A stretch of DNA of 20,818 nucleotides from a virus, in the IMG/VR virus record IMGVR_UViG_3300030107_003793, positions 1-20,818 of that record, one strand, 5' to 3'. A program made the position numbers and the translations under genes. Below, piece by piece: positions 11,495 through 19,963 of this stretch (position 1 is its first letter; every line of letters starts with the position of its first letter). The notes beneath the pieces are model-generated. The model was not told the DNA's origin. It saw only the letters and a program-made list of their open reading frames with translations, and searched no databases.

Positions 11495-11637
11495 TGTGCG
11501 TTGCCTACAACATCTAGTAAATTTAATTATCACTTAGACCTGAAAAGTTTCAATGTTAGCCCTTTTTGGATAACTAATATAATCTTTACAGACAATCGAT
11601 TGTTTAACATTAACTATAACAAAAAGGACACAATACT
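11495..11637 (+). promoter_or_regulatory. Intergenic region before capsid gene, with -10-like box and palindrome
   Basis: No gene is seen in this 143-base gap, one of the largest among the late genes. It holds a perfect TATAAT at 11578-11583, but no good -35 box stands 16-18 bases upstream, so promoter status is weak. A 12-base palindrome, ACAATCGATTGT, at 11592-11603 lies just downstream, where an operator would sit. AAAAAGGA before the ATG is the capsid gene's ribosome binding site. A separate capsid promoter would fit the need for many copies. Confidence 0.35.
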
Positions 11638-12468
11638 ATGGCAAGTTCAATAAATAATGCCTTTATTACTCAGTTCGAAGCTGAAGTCCATATGGCTTAT
11701 CAGCGTATGGGTTCAAAGCTAAAAAACTTAGTAAGAACTGTCAACGGTGTTAACGGATCGACTGTTAAGTTCCAGAAAGTTGCAAAAGGTTCTGCAAACA
11801 CAAAAGCAAGACATGCTGAGTTGGTTGCAATGGATCTAGCTCACAGCAATGTAAGTGCGACTTTAACGGATTACTATGCAGCAGATTATGTTGACAAATT
11901 AGACGAACTAAAGGTTAACATTGACGAAAGACAAGTTGTGGCTCAATCAGCAGCGTATGCATTAGGCAGAAAAACTGACCAAGTGCTTATCGATGTTCTT
12001 GATGCTTCAACCTCTATTGCTGTTAATGTCAATTCTGATGCTTCTGAAGCTATGACTTTAGTCAAAGCTAAGAACATGATGGAAGTGTTCAATGGAAATG
12101 ATGTTCCAGATGACGGTCAAAGATACTGGGTTGTAGGGCCAAGACAATGGTCTGACCTATTATCAGTAGATCAGTTTTCTAGAGTAGAGTATGTAGGGCC
12201 GAATGAATTACCATTCCCTGGCGGTATGACTGCTAAGAGATGGATGGGATTCTTGTTCTTCGTACACTCTGGATTATCTTTATCTGGTGACGACAGAAAA
12301 ACATTGGCGTTCCACAAATCAGCAATTGGCTGCGGTATCGGGTCAGATGTACGAACTGAAGTTAACTACATTCCAGAAAAAGTATCTCACTTAATCACTT
12401 CTATGATTTCATTAGGTGCGGTTGCTATTGATGGTGATGCAGCTAGAGTTCAGCTTTGTGACGAGTAA
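11638..12468 (+). CDS. Major capsid protein (HK97-fold)
   Basis: The 276-residue protein starts MASSINNAFITQFEAEVHMA and has F-E-A-E-V-H-M-A-Y-Q-R-M-G-S-K-L followed by GVNGSTVKFQKVAKGSANTK. The region Y-V-D-K-L-D-E-L-K-V-N-I-D-E-R-Q and the later YIPEKVSHLITSMISLGAV form the rest of the core. This matches a phage capsid family (Phage_capsid_2 type, from memory) common in T7-like marine phages. It is shorter than T7 gp10A (345) and shows no obvious frameshift extension. It forms the icosahedral shell over the scaffold. AAGGA lies 10 bases before the ATG. Less AT-rich codons than its neighbours suggest selection for high expression. Confidence 0.93.
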   Translation: MASSINNAFITQFEAEVHMAYQRMGSKLKNLVRTVNGVNGSTVKFQKVAKGSANTKARHAELVAMDLAHSNVSATLTDYYAADYVDKLDELKVNIDERQVVAQSAAYALGRKTDQVLIDVLDASTSIAVNVNSDASEAMTLVKAKNMMEVFNGNDVPDDGQRYWVVGPRQWSDLLSVDQFSRVEYVGPNELPFPGGMTAKRWMGFLFFVHSGLSLSGDDRKTLAFHKSAIGCGIGSDVRTEVNYIPEKVSHLITSMISLGAVAIDGDAARVQLCDE

Positions 12469-12487
12469 TAAATAGGAGGAATATAAA

Positions 12488-12736
12488 ATGGCTTACTCAA
12501 CAGACAATCCTGTGAAAAAAATTTCACAGATGGGTGCTAGTAATTCTCTTTGGTATTACACTGACGGAGATGCAATTGGCACAATAGATGACGCGGACTA
12601 CTTTCTTGCTGACTACGAAAACCTTAAAGCTGGTGACATAATTTTTGTCAACAGTGGAGGTTCAAATGGCGTAGTTGACATTTTAATGGTTTCAGCATCG
12701 TCTTCTAGTACAGTTACAACTGTATTATTAGCATAA
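12488..12736 (+). CDS. Small protein after capsid, possible head decoration
   Basis: This 82-residue protein begins MAYSTDNPVKKISQMGASNS and has SLWYYTDGDAIGTIDDADYF, then NLKAGDIIFVNSGG and a Thr/Ser-rich end. The Y-S-T-x-N-P start, W-Y-Y-x-x-G-D and L-K-x-G-D-I-I pattern recalls small proteins directly after the capsid gene of many phages, thought to be decoration or head-associated. That role is inference. A strong AGGAGG lies 9 bases before the ATG, and the capsid gene ends 19 bases earlier. The two genes are clearly co-expressed. A G/C-rich hairpin follows. Confidence 0.8.
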   Translation: MAYSTDNPVKKISQMGASNSLWYYTDGDAIGTIDDADYFLADYENLKAGDIIFVNSGGSNGVVDILMVSASSSSTVTTVLLA

Positions 12737-12748
12737 CGCTTAAAACTT

Positions 12749-12766
12749 GGGGGGAGCAATCCCCCT
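12749..12766 (+). terminator. G/C hairpin with GCAA tetraloop after capsid pair
   Basis: GGGGGA (12750-12755) pairs with TCCCCC (12760-12765) around GCAA, a GNRA-type tetraloop. A flanking G-U pair (12749 with 12766) extends the stem on the plus strand. No T run follows, so it is not a complete intrinsic terminator. It may stabilise the 3' end of the capsid transcript or cause partial stopping before the tail genes. Confidence 0.5.
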
Positions 12767-12791
12767 GAGTTACTGATAAAAAAGAAAAACT

Positions 12792-13391
12792 ATGGCAACA
12801 ACGAAAATAGATATTTGTGCAAGAGCTTTGATAATGATAGGTGCTCAACCTATTTCTTCATTTTCAGATGGCAGCACAGAAGCATTAGTTGCATCTAATA
12901 TTTATGATGATGTTGTAGAAGCATCTTTGACAAGACATAGATGGAGATTTGCAACAACACAACAACAACTTTCATTATTAACAAGTGCTCCAACAGGTAG
13001 ATATGATTATGCATATCAAGTACCTACTTCACCTGCGGTATTACAAATAATTACATTAACAGTTAATGACTATGTAATTCCTTATTCAAGATATCAAAAC
13101 TATATTTATTTAAATGGCTATGGAGCAAACAACGAAGTTATTATGGATTATATTTACAAAGTAGATGAACAATATTTTCCACCTCATTTTAGACTAGCTT
13201 TAGAATATGAATTAGCAGCTTTATTTGCAGGTTCAGTTGCAAGAGATAATGGTTTAATAGAACAATTTAAAACTTTATCAGAAAGACAATTTCTTATTGC
13301 TAGAAATATTGATTCTACTGAAACTACTTCTAAAGTTTTAGATACTAATAGATTTATAAACGCTAGAAGATCAACGAGAACAGATGCATAA
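12792..13391 (+). CDS. Tail tubular protein A (T7 gp11-like)
   Basis: The 199-residue protein has the gp11-type start MATTKIDICARALIMIGAQP with ISSFSDGSTEALVASNIYDD, then ASLTRHRWRFATTQQQLSLL and YDYAYQVPTSPAVLQI. The later E-L-A-A-L-F-A-G-S-V-A-R-D region is also typical. Length nearly equals T7 gp11 (196). Twelve copies form the gatekeeper ring between portal and nozzle that closes the tail after packaging. The ribosome binding site is poor (AAAGAAAAA). The stop overlaps the next start as TAATG, which couples it to tail tubular protein B. Confidence 0.93.
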   Translation: MATTKIDICARALIMIGAQPISSFSDGSTEALVASNIYDDVVEASLTRHRWRFATTQQQLSLLTSAPTGRYDYAYQVPTSPAVLQIITLTVNDYVIPYSRYQNYIYLNGYGANNEVIMDYIYKVDEQYFPPHFRLALEYELAALFAGSVARDNGLIEQFKTLSERQFLIARNIDSTETTSKVLDTNRFINARRSTRTDA

Positions 13392-15589
13392 TGCCAAGAG
13401 TACTACGAAGCGTATTAACCAATTTTTCATCAGGGGAATTAAATCCTTTATTAGCAACTAGAACAGATGTAGCATCTTATTTTCAAGGTGCAAAACAATG
13501 TAGAAATTTTGCATTACTTTCAGAAGGTGGAGTAATGAGAAGACCAGGTACAACTTACCTTGCTTCATTACCTGCTGAATGTAGATTAATTCCATTTATA
13601 TTTTCTGATGATGAAGTAGCTATTATAGTATTATCTAATAATAGATTAGATGTTTATAATACAAGTGGTACAGCTATTACATCAAATTATACAACTAATT
13701 GTAATTGGACTACAGCTCAATTATTTGAATTAAACTTTGCTCAATTTGGAGATACTATTTATGTAACTCATAGAAATAATGCAATTCGAAAAATTTTTAG
13801 AACATCTGCAACTTCATTTACAGTTACTACATTTGCTTTTGATACTCATTCTTCTGGATATCCAATATATCAACCATATTACAAATATGCAGACTCAGCG
13901 ACAACAATATCTACAAGTGGAACAAGTGGCTCAGTAACAGTTACTGCAAGTGCTAATACTTTTACTTCTTCTTGGGTAGGAATAAATATTCGAAAAAATA
14001 AAAAAACAATGACAATAAGTGGTTATACAAGTGCAACACAAGTTACAGCTACAGTTAATGAAACACTAGATAATACAACTGCAACAGCAGATTGGGATGA
14101 ACAAACTATATCTTCATTAAGAGGATATCCTCAAGCAGTTACTTTTCATAATAGTAGATTATGGTTAGGTGGATTATTTTCTAGACCTGCAGGAATAGTA
14201 GCATCTAAAATTTCTGAATATACTAATTTTGATGTAGATGATGGAGAGTCTAATGACGCAATTGATTTAGATATTGCAGGTGATCAAGTTAACGAAGTTA
14301 GACATATGATATCTGGAAAAGAATTATTAATCTTTACAGATGGTGGAGAATATTATGTACCACCTTCTTCTGACAATACTATTACTCCAGGTAATATATC
14401 AATTGAAAAACAAACACCTTATGGAATATCTAGAACAGCTCCTCAGATGTTTGATCAAGCAGCAGGTTATGTTCAAAAGAATGGTAAAACAATTAGAGAG
14501 TTTATTTATTCAGATATTGAAGATGGATATAAATCTGCATCAGTATCTGTATTAGCACAACACTTAATAGATAATCCAAAACAAATAGCTATTATGAAAG
14601 GTAATACCGTTAGACCTGAGCAATACGCTTTCTTTTTAAATAATGGAATAACACAAACAGGAAAACTTTCTGTATTTCATTCTATAAGAGATGAAAAAAT
14701 TGCAGGATGGAGTATGTGGACTACAAGAGAAAATGATTTATATCAATCTATTGTAGCTTTAAATGATAATTTAATTGTAGCTGTTAAAAGACAACTTAAT
14801 GGATCAACTGTATATACATTAGAAAAATTTTCTGATGATGATTCAGTTACTTTAGATTGTCAAGGCACAACAACATTATCACAAAGAGGAACTCCACTTG
14901 TAGATGGAGGATCTCAATCTGGAACTACATTAGTTATGGATGGATTAACATCAGCTCCTGTTACTAATGAAACTTTTACAATTGCAGGAAATGCAACTGA
15001 ATATACAATACAAGGAGTAACTGACAATGGTTCAGGAGAATACAGTATAACTTTAGATAAAACTTTAGCAGCAACTCCAGGAGATAATGCAGTAATAACT
15101 TTTACCAAAGGTTTTTTTCATACCGTTCCTTCTATTTATCAAGCAGAAAAGATAAATGCTGTAGTAGGTAATTCATCATTAGGAGAATACACAGTATCAG
15201 GATCTAACACTATAACATTAACTGCATCAGCAGGAGCTCAAGCTACAGGTGTTAAAGTAGGATTTAATTATATTCCAATTATTGAAACTATGCCTGTTGA
15301 CAAAGAGTTGCCTGAAGGGCCATTAACAGGATTGCCTAAAAGAATATCTAGAGCTATAGTAGATATTAATAGCACTTTAGATATGACAATTAAAGCAGCA
15401 GATAAAACAGCAAAAGAATTAGTAGTACATCAATTAGGTTTTACAGCAGGTTCAGATTTAGAACCTGTAACTTCTAAAAAAGAATTTTATTTTTTAGGAT
15501 ATAGTAAAAACCCAACAGTAACAATTTCTCAAAATGATCCATTACCATTAAGATTATTAGGGATGTCAGTAGAAGTGGTATTTGTATGA
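13391..15589 (+). CDS. Tail tubular protein B, nozzle (T7 gp12-like)
   Basis: The 732-residue protein begins MPRVLRSVLTNFSSGELNPL and goes on with TDVASYFQGAKQCRNFALLS and GGVMRRPGTTYLASLP, the hallmark start of nozzle proteins. The body is beta-rich, including LRGYPQAVTFHNSRLWLGG and later W-S-M-W-T-T-R. Two Thr/Ser/Gly-rich inserts (about residues 173-235 and 495-560) probably are small beta domains. Length is close to T7 gp12 (794). Six copies form the tail nozzle, which carries tail fibres and opens during DNA ejection. The start overlaps the gp11-like stop. It overlaps the next gene by 4 bases. Confidence 0.93.
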   Translation: MPRVLRSVLTNFSSGELNPLLATRTDVASYFQGAKQCRNFALLSEGGVMRRPGTTYLASLPAECRLIPFIFSDDEVAIIVLSNNRLDVYNTSGTAITSNYTTNCNWTTAQLFELNFAQFGDTIYVTHRNNAIRKIFRTSATSFTVTTFAFDTHSSGYPIYQPYYKYADSATTISTSGTSGSVTVTASANTFTSSWVGINIRKNKKTMTISGYTSATQVTATVNETLDNTTATADWDEQTISSLRGYPQAVTFHNSRLWLGGLFSRPAGIVASKISEYTNFDVDDGESNDAIDLDIAGDQVNEVRHMISGKELLIFTDGGEYYVPPSSDNTITPGNISIEKQTPYGISRTAPQMFDQAAGYVQKNGKTIREFIYSDIEDGYKSASVSVLAQHLIDNPKQIAIMKGNTVRPEQYAFFLNNGITQTGKLSVFHSIRDEKIAGWSMWTTRENDLYQSIVALNDNLIVAVKRQLNGSTVYTLEKFSDDDSVTLDCQGTTTLSQRGTPLVDGGSQSGTTLVMDGLTSAPVTNETFTIAGNATEYTIQGVTDNGSGEYSITLDKTLAATPGDNAVITFTKGFFHTVPSIYQAEKINAVVGNSSLGEYTVSGSNTITLTASAGAQATGVKVGFNYIPIIETMPVDKELPEGPLTGLPKRISRAIVDINSTLDMTIKAADKTAKELVVHQLGFTAGSDLEPVTSKKEFYFLGYSKNPTVTISQNDPLPLRLLGMSVEVVFV

Positions 15590-16185
15590 AGATTTATACT
15601 AAGATAGTTTATGATATTAATGATAATATTATAGAAGAAGAATCATTTGAATATAATGGGCCAATAGCAAAAGCTGATGGTGGTACAATGATGTTAGCAT
15701 CTTCTATATTTTCAGCAGCTAAAACATATACAGAGATACAATATGCTAAAGCTCAACACGATGCATATAAATATCAATTACATCTAGATATGGAAAAAAC
15801 AGAACTAGATGGAATGATTGAAAAAAATCAAATTGAAGAAGCTGGACAAAAACAAAAAAATAATAATTTAGCTTATGCGGTAGCACAAGGTTATTTAGAT
15901 ACATCTAGACATTTCTTAGCAGTACAAGAAGATCAAGATAGAATTACAGCTCAAGATAAAAAACTTGTGAGTTTAAACACAACATATGCTGTGGGAGTAC
16001 TTAAAAATAAAAAATATGTTGACAAACTTAAAACAGACAATGCAGTCTTTGGTGGTTACTTATCTATTGCTGCCGATGTTACTAATGGCTATGGTAAGTA
16101 CAAACATTACAAAGAAAAACCAAAAAAGAAATCAACTACAGGATCTAACTCATCTGATAGTGATTCAGGATGGAGGTACGATTAA
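15586..16185 (+). CDS. Internal virion protein (T7 gp14-like)
   Basis: This 199-residue protein begins MKIYTKIVYDINDNIIEEES with F-E-Y-N-G-P-I-A-K, a start I recall from internal virion proteins of marine podoviruses. A mostly helical, Gln/Lys-rich body follows, with GTMMLASSIFSAAKTYTEIQ near residues 33-52. The tail is Lys/Ser-rich and ends SDSGWRYD. Length equals T7 gp14 (196), which is ejected first and helps form a channel in the outer membrane. The start overlaps the nozzle gene by 4 bases (ATGA). Assignment relies on length, order and the N-terminal pattern. A tail-assembly adaptor is the alternative. Confidence 0.7.
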   Translation: MKIYTKIVYDINDNIIEEESFEYNGPIAKADGGTMMLASSIFSAAKTYTEIQYAKAQHDAYKYQLHLDMEKTELDGMIEKNQIEEAGQKQKNNNLAYAVAQGYLDTSRHFLAVQEDQDRITAQDKKLVSLNTTYAVGVLKNKKYVDKLKTDNAVFGGYLSIAADVTNGYGKYKHYKEKPKKKSTTGSNSSDSDSGWRYD

Positions 16186-16186
16186 T

Positions 16187-19100
16187 ATGGCTTTAAAGAA
16201 AACAAAATCTGTTGTTAATGTATCTTCAGCTGCTAATGCTAGAAATTTAAAAGCTGATAAAGAAATGGGTTCTAGTGCTTTAGCTTATGCAGAAAAAAGT
16301 GTTACAAATACTTTAGACTTTTTTGCTAAAGTTAAAAATGAACAATCTCAAGCTCATCATTATTCTAAATTTACAGTAGATCTTAAAAAGAAATTTGACG
16401 AAGTAGAAAATGATTATCCAATGGATGGAGATTATTTTAAACAAATTACTGACAAATGGATTAAATCTCAATTAGAAGGTATGCCAGAATTTTTACAACC
16501 AGCTGCAATGCAAGAAGCAGCAACTCATCAAGCTAGTTATGTTTCAAAAATAATGAATTTGAAATGGGTACACGATGATCAAAATACTTGGAATGATTCT
16601 GAAAGAGCTGTTGAAATTAAAATGAATAAATTAGATATGGCTATTAATGGAATTACTTCTAACCCAATGTTAGAAAATGAAGATGCAGCAGTTACATTAA
16701 CTAAAATTAATAGTTTAATTGAACAAGAAATAGGTTTGATTATTGGGCCTTATGAAAAAACTTTATTATATATGAATAAGAGAGGCTATAATAATTTTAC
16801 AGCTGCACATAATGATACAAGAATTAGAGAAATTTTAATTAATGTAGAAAAGAAAAGAGTAGCAGCTATTTATCAATTAATGCCTGATGGTGAAAAGCAA
16901 AGATATTTAAATGATTATATTAATTATCAAAATGGATATCAAAATGAAAGACTAGAAAAAATGTTTGGTGTTAATGGTAATCAATCAATGACACTTAATG
17001 TTTATGAATTAACTAAAGATAAAAATTTAAGAACTGACATAATAGAATATGCTCATACTTTAAATAAGAAATACATTGTAAATAAAAATAATGAATTATC
17101 TTATCAAGCAGAAGAAACTAATGGAACATTAAAGAAAAGTACAGCTTGGGCAGCTGGTGAAGTTACAACATTAAATAATGGTAGCAATCTTTATATGAGT
17201 ATAGAAAATGGTTTTTTTGATACTAGCAATATGGCTTCGATGCAAAAATATTTTCATAGTCATCCTTCTACAGTAGGTATGAGAAATTCAAAAACTTTTA
17301 ATGAATTTGTTAATAATGCAAAATTAGTTGAAAAATATATGATACCTATTATTCAAGGTCACGGTTTTATTTTACCTAAGGATAAAAAACAAAAAGCATT
17401 TATTTTAAAAGGGTTAGTAGATAATTTAGATATTAAAAATACAGATCCAGCTGACTTAGCTGCAACAATTAATGATGTTAGAAAACAAAATACTAAGTGG
17501 GGTAAATTATTAAATTACACTGCTAAATTTAATGAAATTCCTACTCAATTAAGTGCTAGATTTTTTGATCTTAAACACATCTCTCCTAAAAACCCAGAAG
17601 GCATAGATGAAGTTAAACTTAATATGGGTATATACAATTATATCAGAGAAATTAATCCTTCATTTGATTTTTCTCAATTAGACGGACACGAGTTTTATGA
17701 ATGGGCATATGCTAAAGGAGTTAATAGAGAAGGATCTAATAATGAAATAGCTATTGCTATAGAAAAATATTATGGCAAAGATGGAGGATTATCTTATGAA
17801 AAAAGAGAAGCTATCTTAGATTCTGAATTAAATACAGGCCCAACAATTAATTTAGAACCTGTAGTGGGTGATGCAGAAAAATCATCAATTACAAAAGACG
17901 GAGAACATAATATGTTTGATAAAGTCTTGTATAATAAATTAAATAAATGGAATACTAAAAGAGATTGGGCAAGTGAATCTTATTTACAAATAAGTGATTG
18001 GATGTTCACTATGGCAGGTAAATTATCAGACAAAGATCATATTCAAAAATATTGGGCAGATAGAGTTCAAACATTTGAAGAAGCTCCTCCCGGAATCAAA
18101 GCTATTCTTGAAAATGGATGGTTTGGAACTGAATTAAGTTGGATTCCTTTTGCAGGATGGGTAGGAGGTGCAACTCCATATGTTGGACAACCTTATATAT
18201 CAGAAGATAAAAGACAAAAAATATTTAAAGAATGGAAACATCAATATTTATTATTAAACGATGGAACTATTGATTTAAATTCTAAACAAGGTGAAGAATT
18301 ATCTGAGATTGCTATGAATAAAGCAATTGCTAAATTTGCTAATTATGAAGTTAATAATACTACATATGATGCTAACAAATGGATTCACGCAGATCATCTT
18401 GAAGTAGCAAATGAAATAGGTGATTTAAAATATAAAAATTTAGAATTATCTAAAGACTCTGATGAATATAAAAATAATTTAGCTAAAATACAGAATTTAG
18501 AAAATAGTTCTAAAAATATAAAAGTTACAGATACAACTTGGGCACCAGATATATCTAAATATTTTGATGTTAATAGCAAAACATCTAAAACTATAATGGC
18601 AGCTGATGCTGAAAAAATTATTACAGATTTATATATTAATAACAAAGAAGAATATATTCAAATCTTTGGAGATTTTGAACCTAAATATGTAATTAGAAAT
18701 AGAAAATTTACTAATGGTATTCAAGTTTCTATTAATGAAAATATGCCAGGTGAAGATGGATTACCTGCAATGAAATTATTAATTAGAGATGTAGATGGTA
18801 ATATGTATGATTTAAATGAATTAGCTGGTTCTTCTAATTATAGATTATATACAAAAAATTTTAAATTAGATAATGGTCTTCCTTTTACTTATGAAAATTT
18901 AAAAGAACATAAAGCTATAGAACAAGCAACAGCATTAACAAACAATATAAAAGAATTTGTTCCAATGTCAGATGGTGTTGAAAACTTTATTTATGAAACA
19001 TTTTTAACATTAGATAGATTTTCAACAACAGTTGGTAACTGGGAAGCAACATTACCTTCTATATCAAATTTATGGACAGATGATATTAACCATAAAACAT

Positions 19101-19963
19101 ATTCTCAATTTTCTTTTGCTAAATGGAAAAAGCAAGAAATGGAAGCATACAATGATGAAAATTTAAAATGGTGGGGCATATCTTTAAATGATAATGATTC
19201 ATTAACTATTAATGCTGTAAGTAAAGCAATGGGTTGGATTTTAAATGCTGCTGATTTAGATGGTAAAGTTTTTGAATACGAAGATGAAATTAATAAAGCT
19301 GTATTTGAAATAGCTTCTAAAGAAAAGAAATATAAAGAAATTGAGAAAAAAGGTTGGAGCAGTAAATCTGCTTTAACAGTTCCTTCAGATGTTCCTAATA
19401 CAATGTATAAAGAAAATTTATCTTTTTTAGATTGGACTTTAAATAATTATAATAAAAAAGAATTACCATTTCCATTTAGAACAAACAATTGGTTAGCTTT
19501 ATGGAAAACTAATAATAAATGGAATGGAAAAATTAATACAGCTGAATCTTCTAAACTAGAAGTATTTGAAAATCCTTCTTGGGGTATTAGAGCTGCATTA
19601 ATTAATATAGCTAATAAATCTATATTAGTTAGAGGTACAAAACCTGGGGAAAACGAAGCTGCATTAGGTAGTGAACCAACATTAAAAGAATTTATAACAA
19701 AAGGTCATATGCCTAAAGAATGGGAATCTTATTTAGCTCACTTTAAAAAAGAATTAGGTTGGGAAGAAGATCATATAATTAATTTAAAAGATGCTGAGCA
19801 AATGGCAACTATTGTTATGACAATGGCGTACCACGAAAATGGTAAAGATGCTAATGGAAATTATCTTTTAGATAAATTTATGCCTAATAAACAATTAATG
19901 TCTTTAATAATACAAGATGGTGTTAATTTGTATTTACAAGATACAAAGTGGTTAGATAAATAA
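16187..19963 (+). CDS. Large internal virion protein (T7 gp15-like) with C-terminal GIRA-type domain
   Basis: I start the gene at 16187 (protein MALKKTKSVVNVSSAANARN, 1258 residues). GGAGG lies upstream, and this is one base after the previous stop; an open extension to 15986 is only a shadow of the previous gene. The protein is mostly helical, Asn/Lys-rich and without signal peptide. Near the C-terminus (about 1127-1219), F-E-N-P-S-W-G-I-R-A-A-L followed by Y-H-E-N-G matches a domain I know from phage structural proteins linked to cell-wall cleavage. Thus the protein may both build the ejection tube and touch peptidoglycan. It is much longer than T7 gp15 (747). No transglycosylase signature is obvious elsewhere in the protein. 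Confidence 0.75.
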   Translation: MALKKTKSVVNVSSAANARNLKADKEMGSSALAYAEKSVTNTLDFFAKVKNEQSQAHHYSKFTVDLKKKFDEVENDYPMDGDYFKQITDKWIKSQLEGMPEFLQPAAMQEAATHQASYVSKIMNLKWVHDDQNTWNDSERAVEIKMNKLDMAINGITSNPMLENEDAAVTLTKINSLIEQEIGLIIGPYEKTLLYMNKRGYNNFTAAHNDTRIREILINVEKKRVAAIYQLMPDGEKQRYLNDYINYQNGYQNERLEKMFGVNGNQSMTLNVYELTKDKNLRTDIIEYAHTLNKKYIVNKNNELSYQAEETNGTLKKSTAWAAGEVTTLNNGSNLYMSIENGFFDTSNMASMQKYFHSHPSTVGMRNSKTFNEFVNNAKLVEKYMIPIIQGHGFILPKDKKQKAFILKGLVDNLDIKNTDPADLAATINDVRKQNTKWGKLLNYTAKFNEIPTQLSARFFDLKHISPKNPEGIDEVKLNMGIYNYIREINPSFDFSQLDGHEFYEWAYAKGVNREGSNNEIAIAIEKYYGKDGGLSYEKREAILDSELNTGPTINLEPVVGDAEKSSITKDGEHNMFDKVLYNKLNKWNTKRDWASESYLQISDWMFTMAGKLSDKDHIQKYWADRVQTFEEAPPGIKAILENGWFGTELSWIPFAGWVGGATPYVGQPYISEDKRQKIFKEWKHQYLLLNDGTIDLNSKQGEELSEIAMNKAIAKFANYEVNNTTYDANKWIHADHLEVANEIGDLKYKNLELSKDSDEYKNNLAKIQNLENSSKNIKVTDTTWAPDISKYFDVNSKTSKTIMAADAEKIITDLYINNKEEYIQIFGDFEPKYVIRNRKFTNGIQVSINENMPGEDGLPAMKLLIRDVDGNMYDLNELAGSSNYRLYTKNFKLDNGLPFTYENLKEHKAIEQATALTNNIKEFVPMSDGVENFIYETFLTLDRFSTTVGNWEATLPSISNLWTDDINHKTYSQFSFAKWKKQEMEAYNDENLKWWGISLNDNDSLTINAVSKAMGWILNAADLDGKVFEYEDEINKAVFEIASKEKKYKEIEKKGWSSKSALTVPSDVPNTMYKENLSFLDWTLNNYNKKELPFPFRTNNWLALWKTNNKWNGKINTAESSKLEVFENPSWGIRAALINIANKSILVRGTKPGENEAALGSEPTLKEFITKGHMPKEWESYLAHFKKELGWEEDHIINLKDAEQMATIVMTMAYHENGKDANGNYLLDKFMPNKQLMSLIIQDGVNLYLQDTKWLDK

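Noticed and set aside
14340-15108. Frames inside the nozzle gene (14340-14555 plus, 14914-15108 minus)
   Set aside because: They are out of frame or antisense within a conserved gp12-like coding sequence and lack ribosome binding sites.
15986-16186. N-terminal extension of the 1258-residue internal virion protein
   Set aside because: The extension overlaps the gp14-like gene almost entirely, and its residues look like an out-of-frame translation. The ATG at 16187 follows GGAGG and begins a sensible protein.
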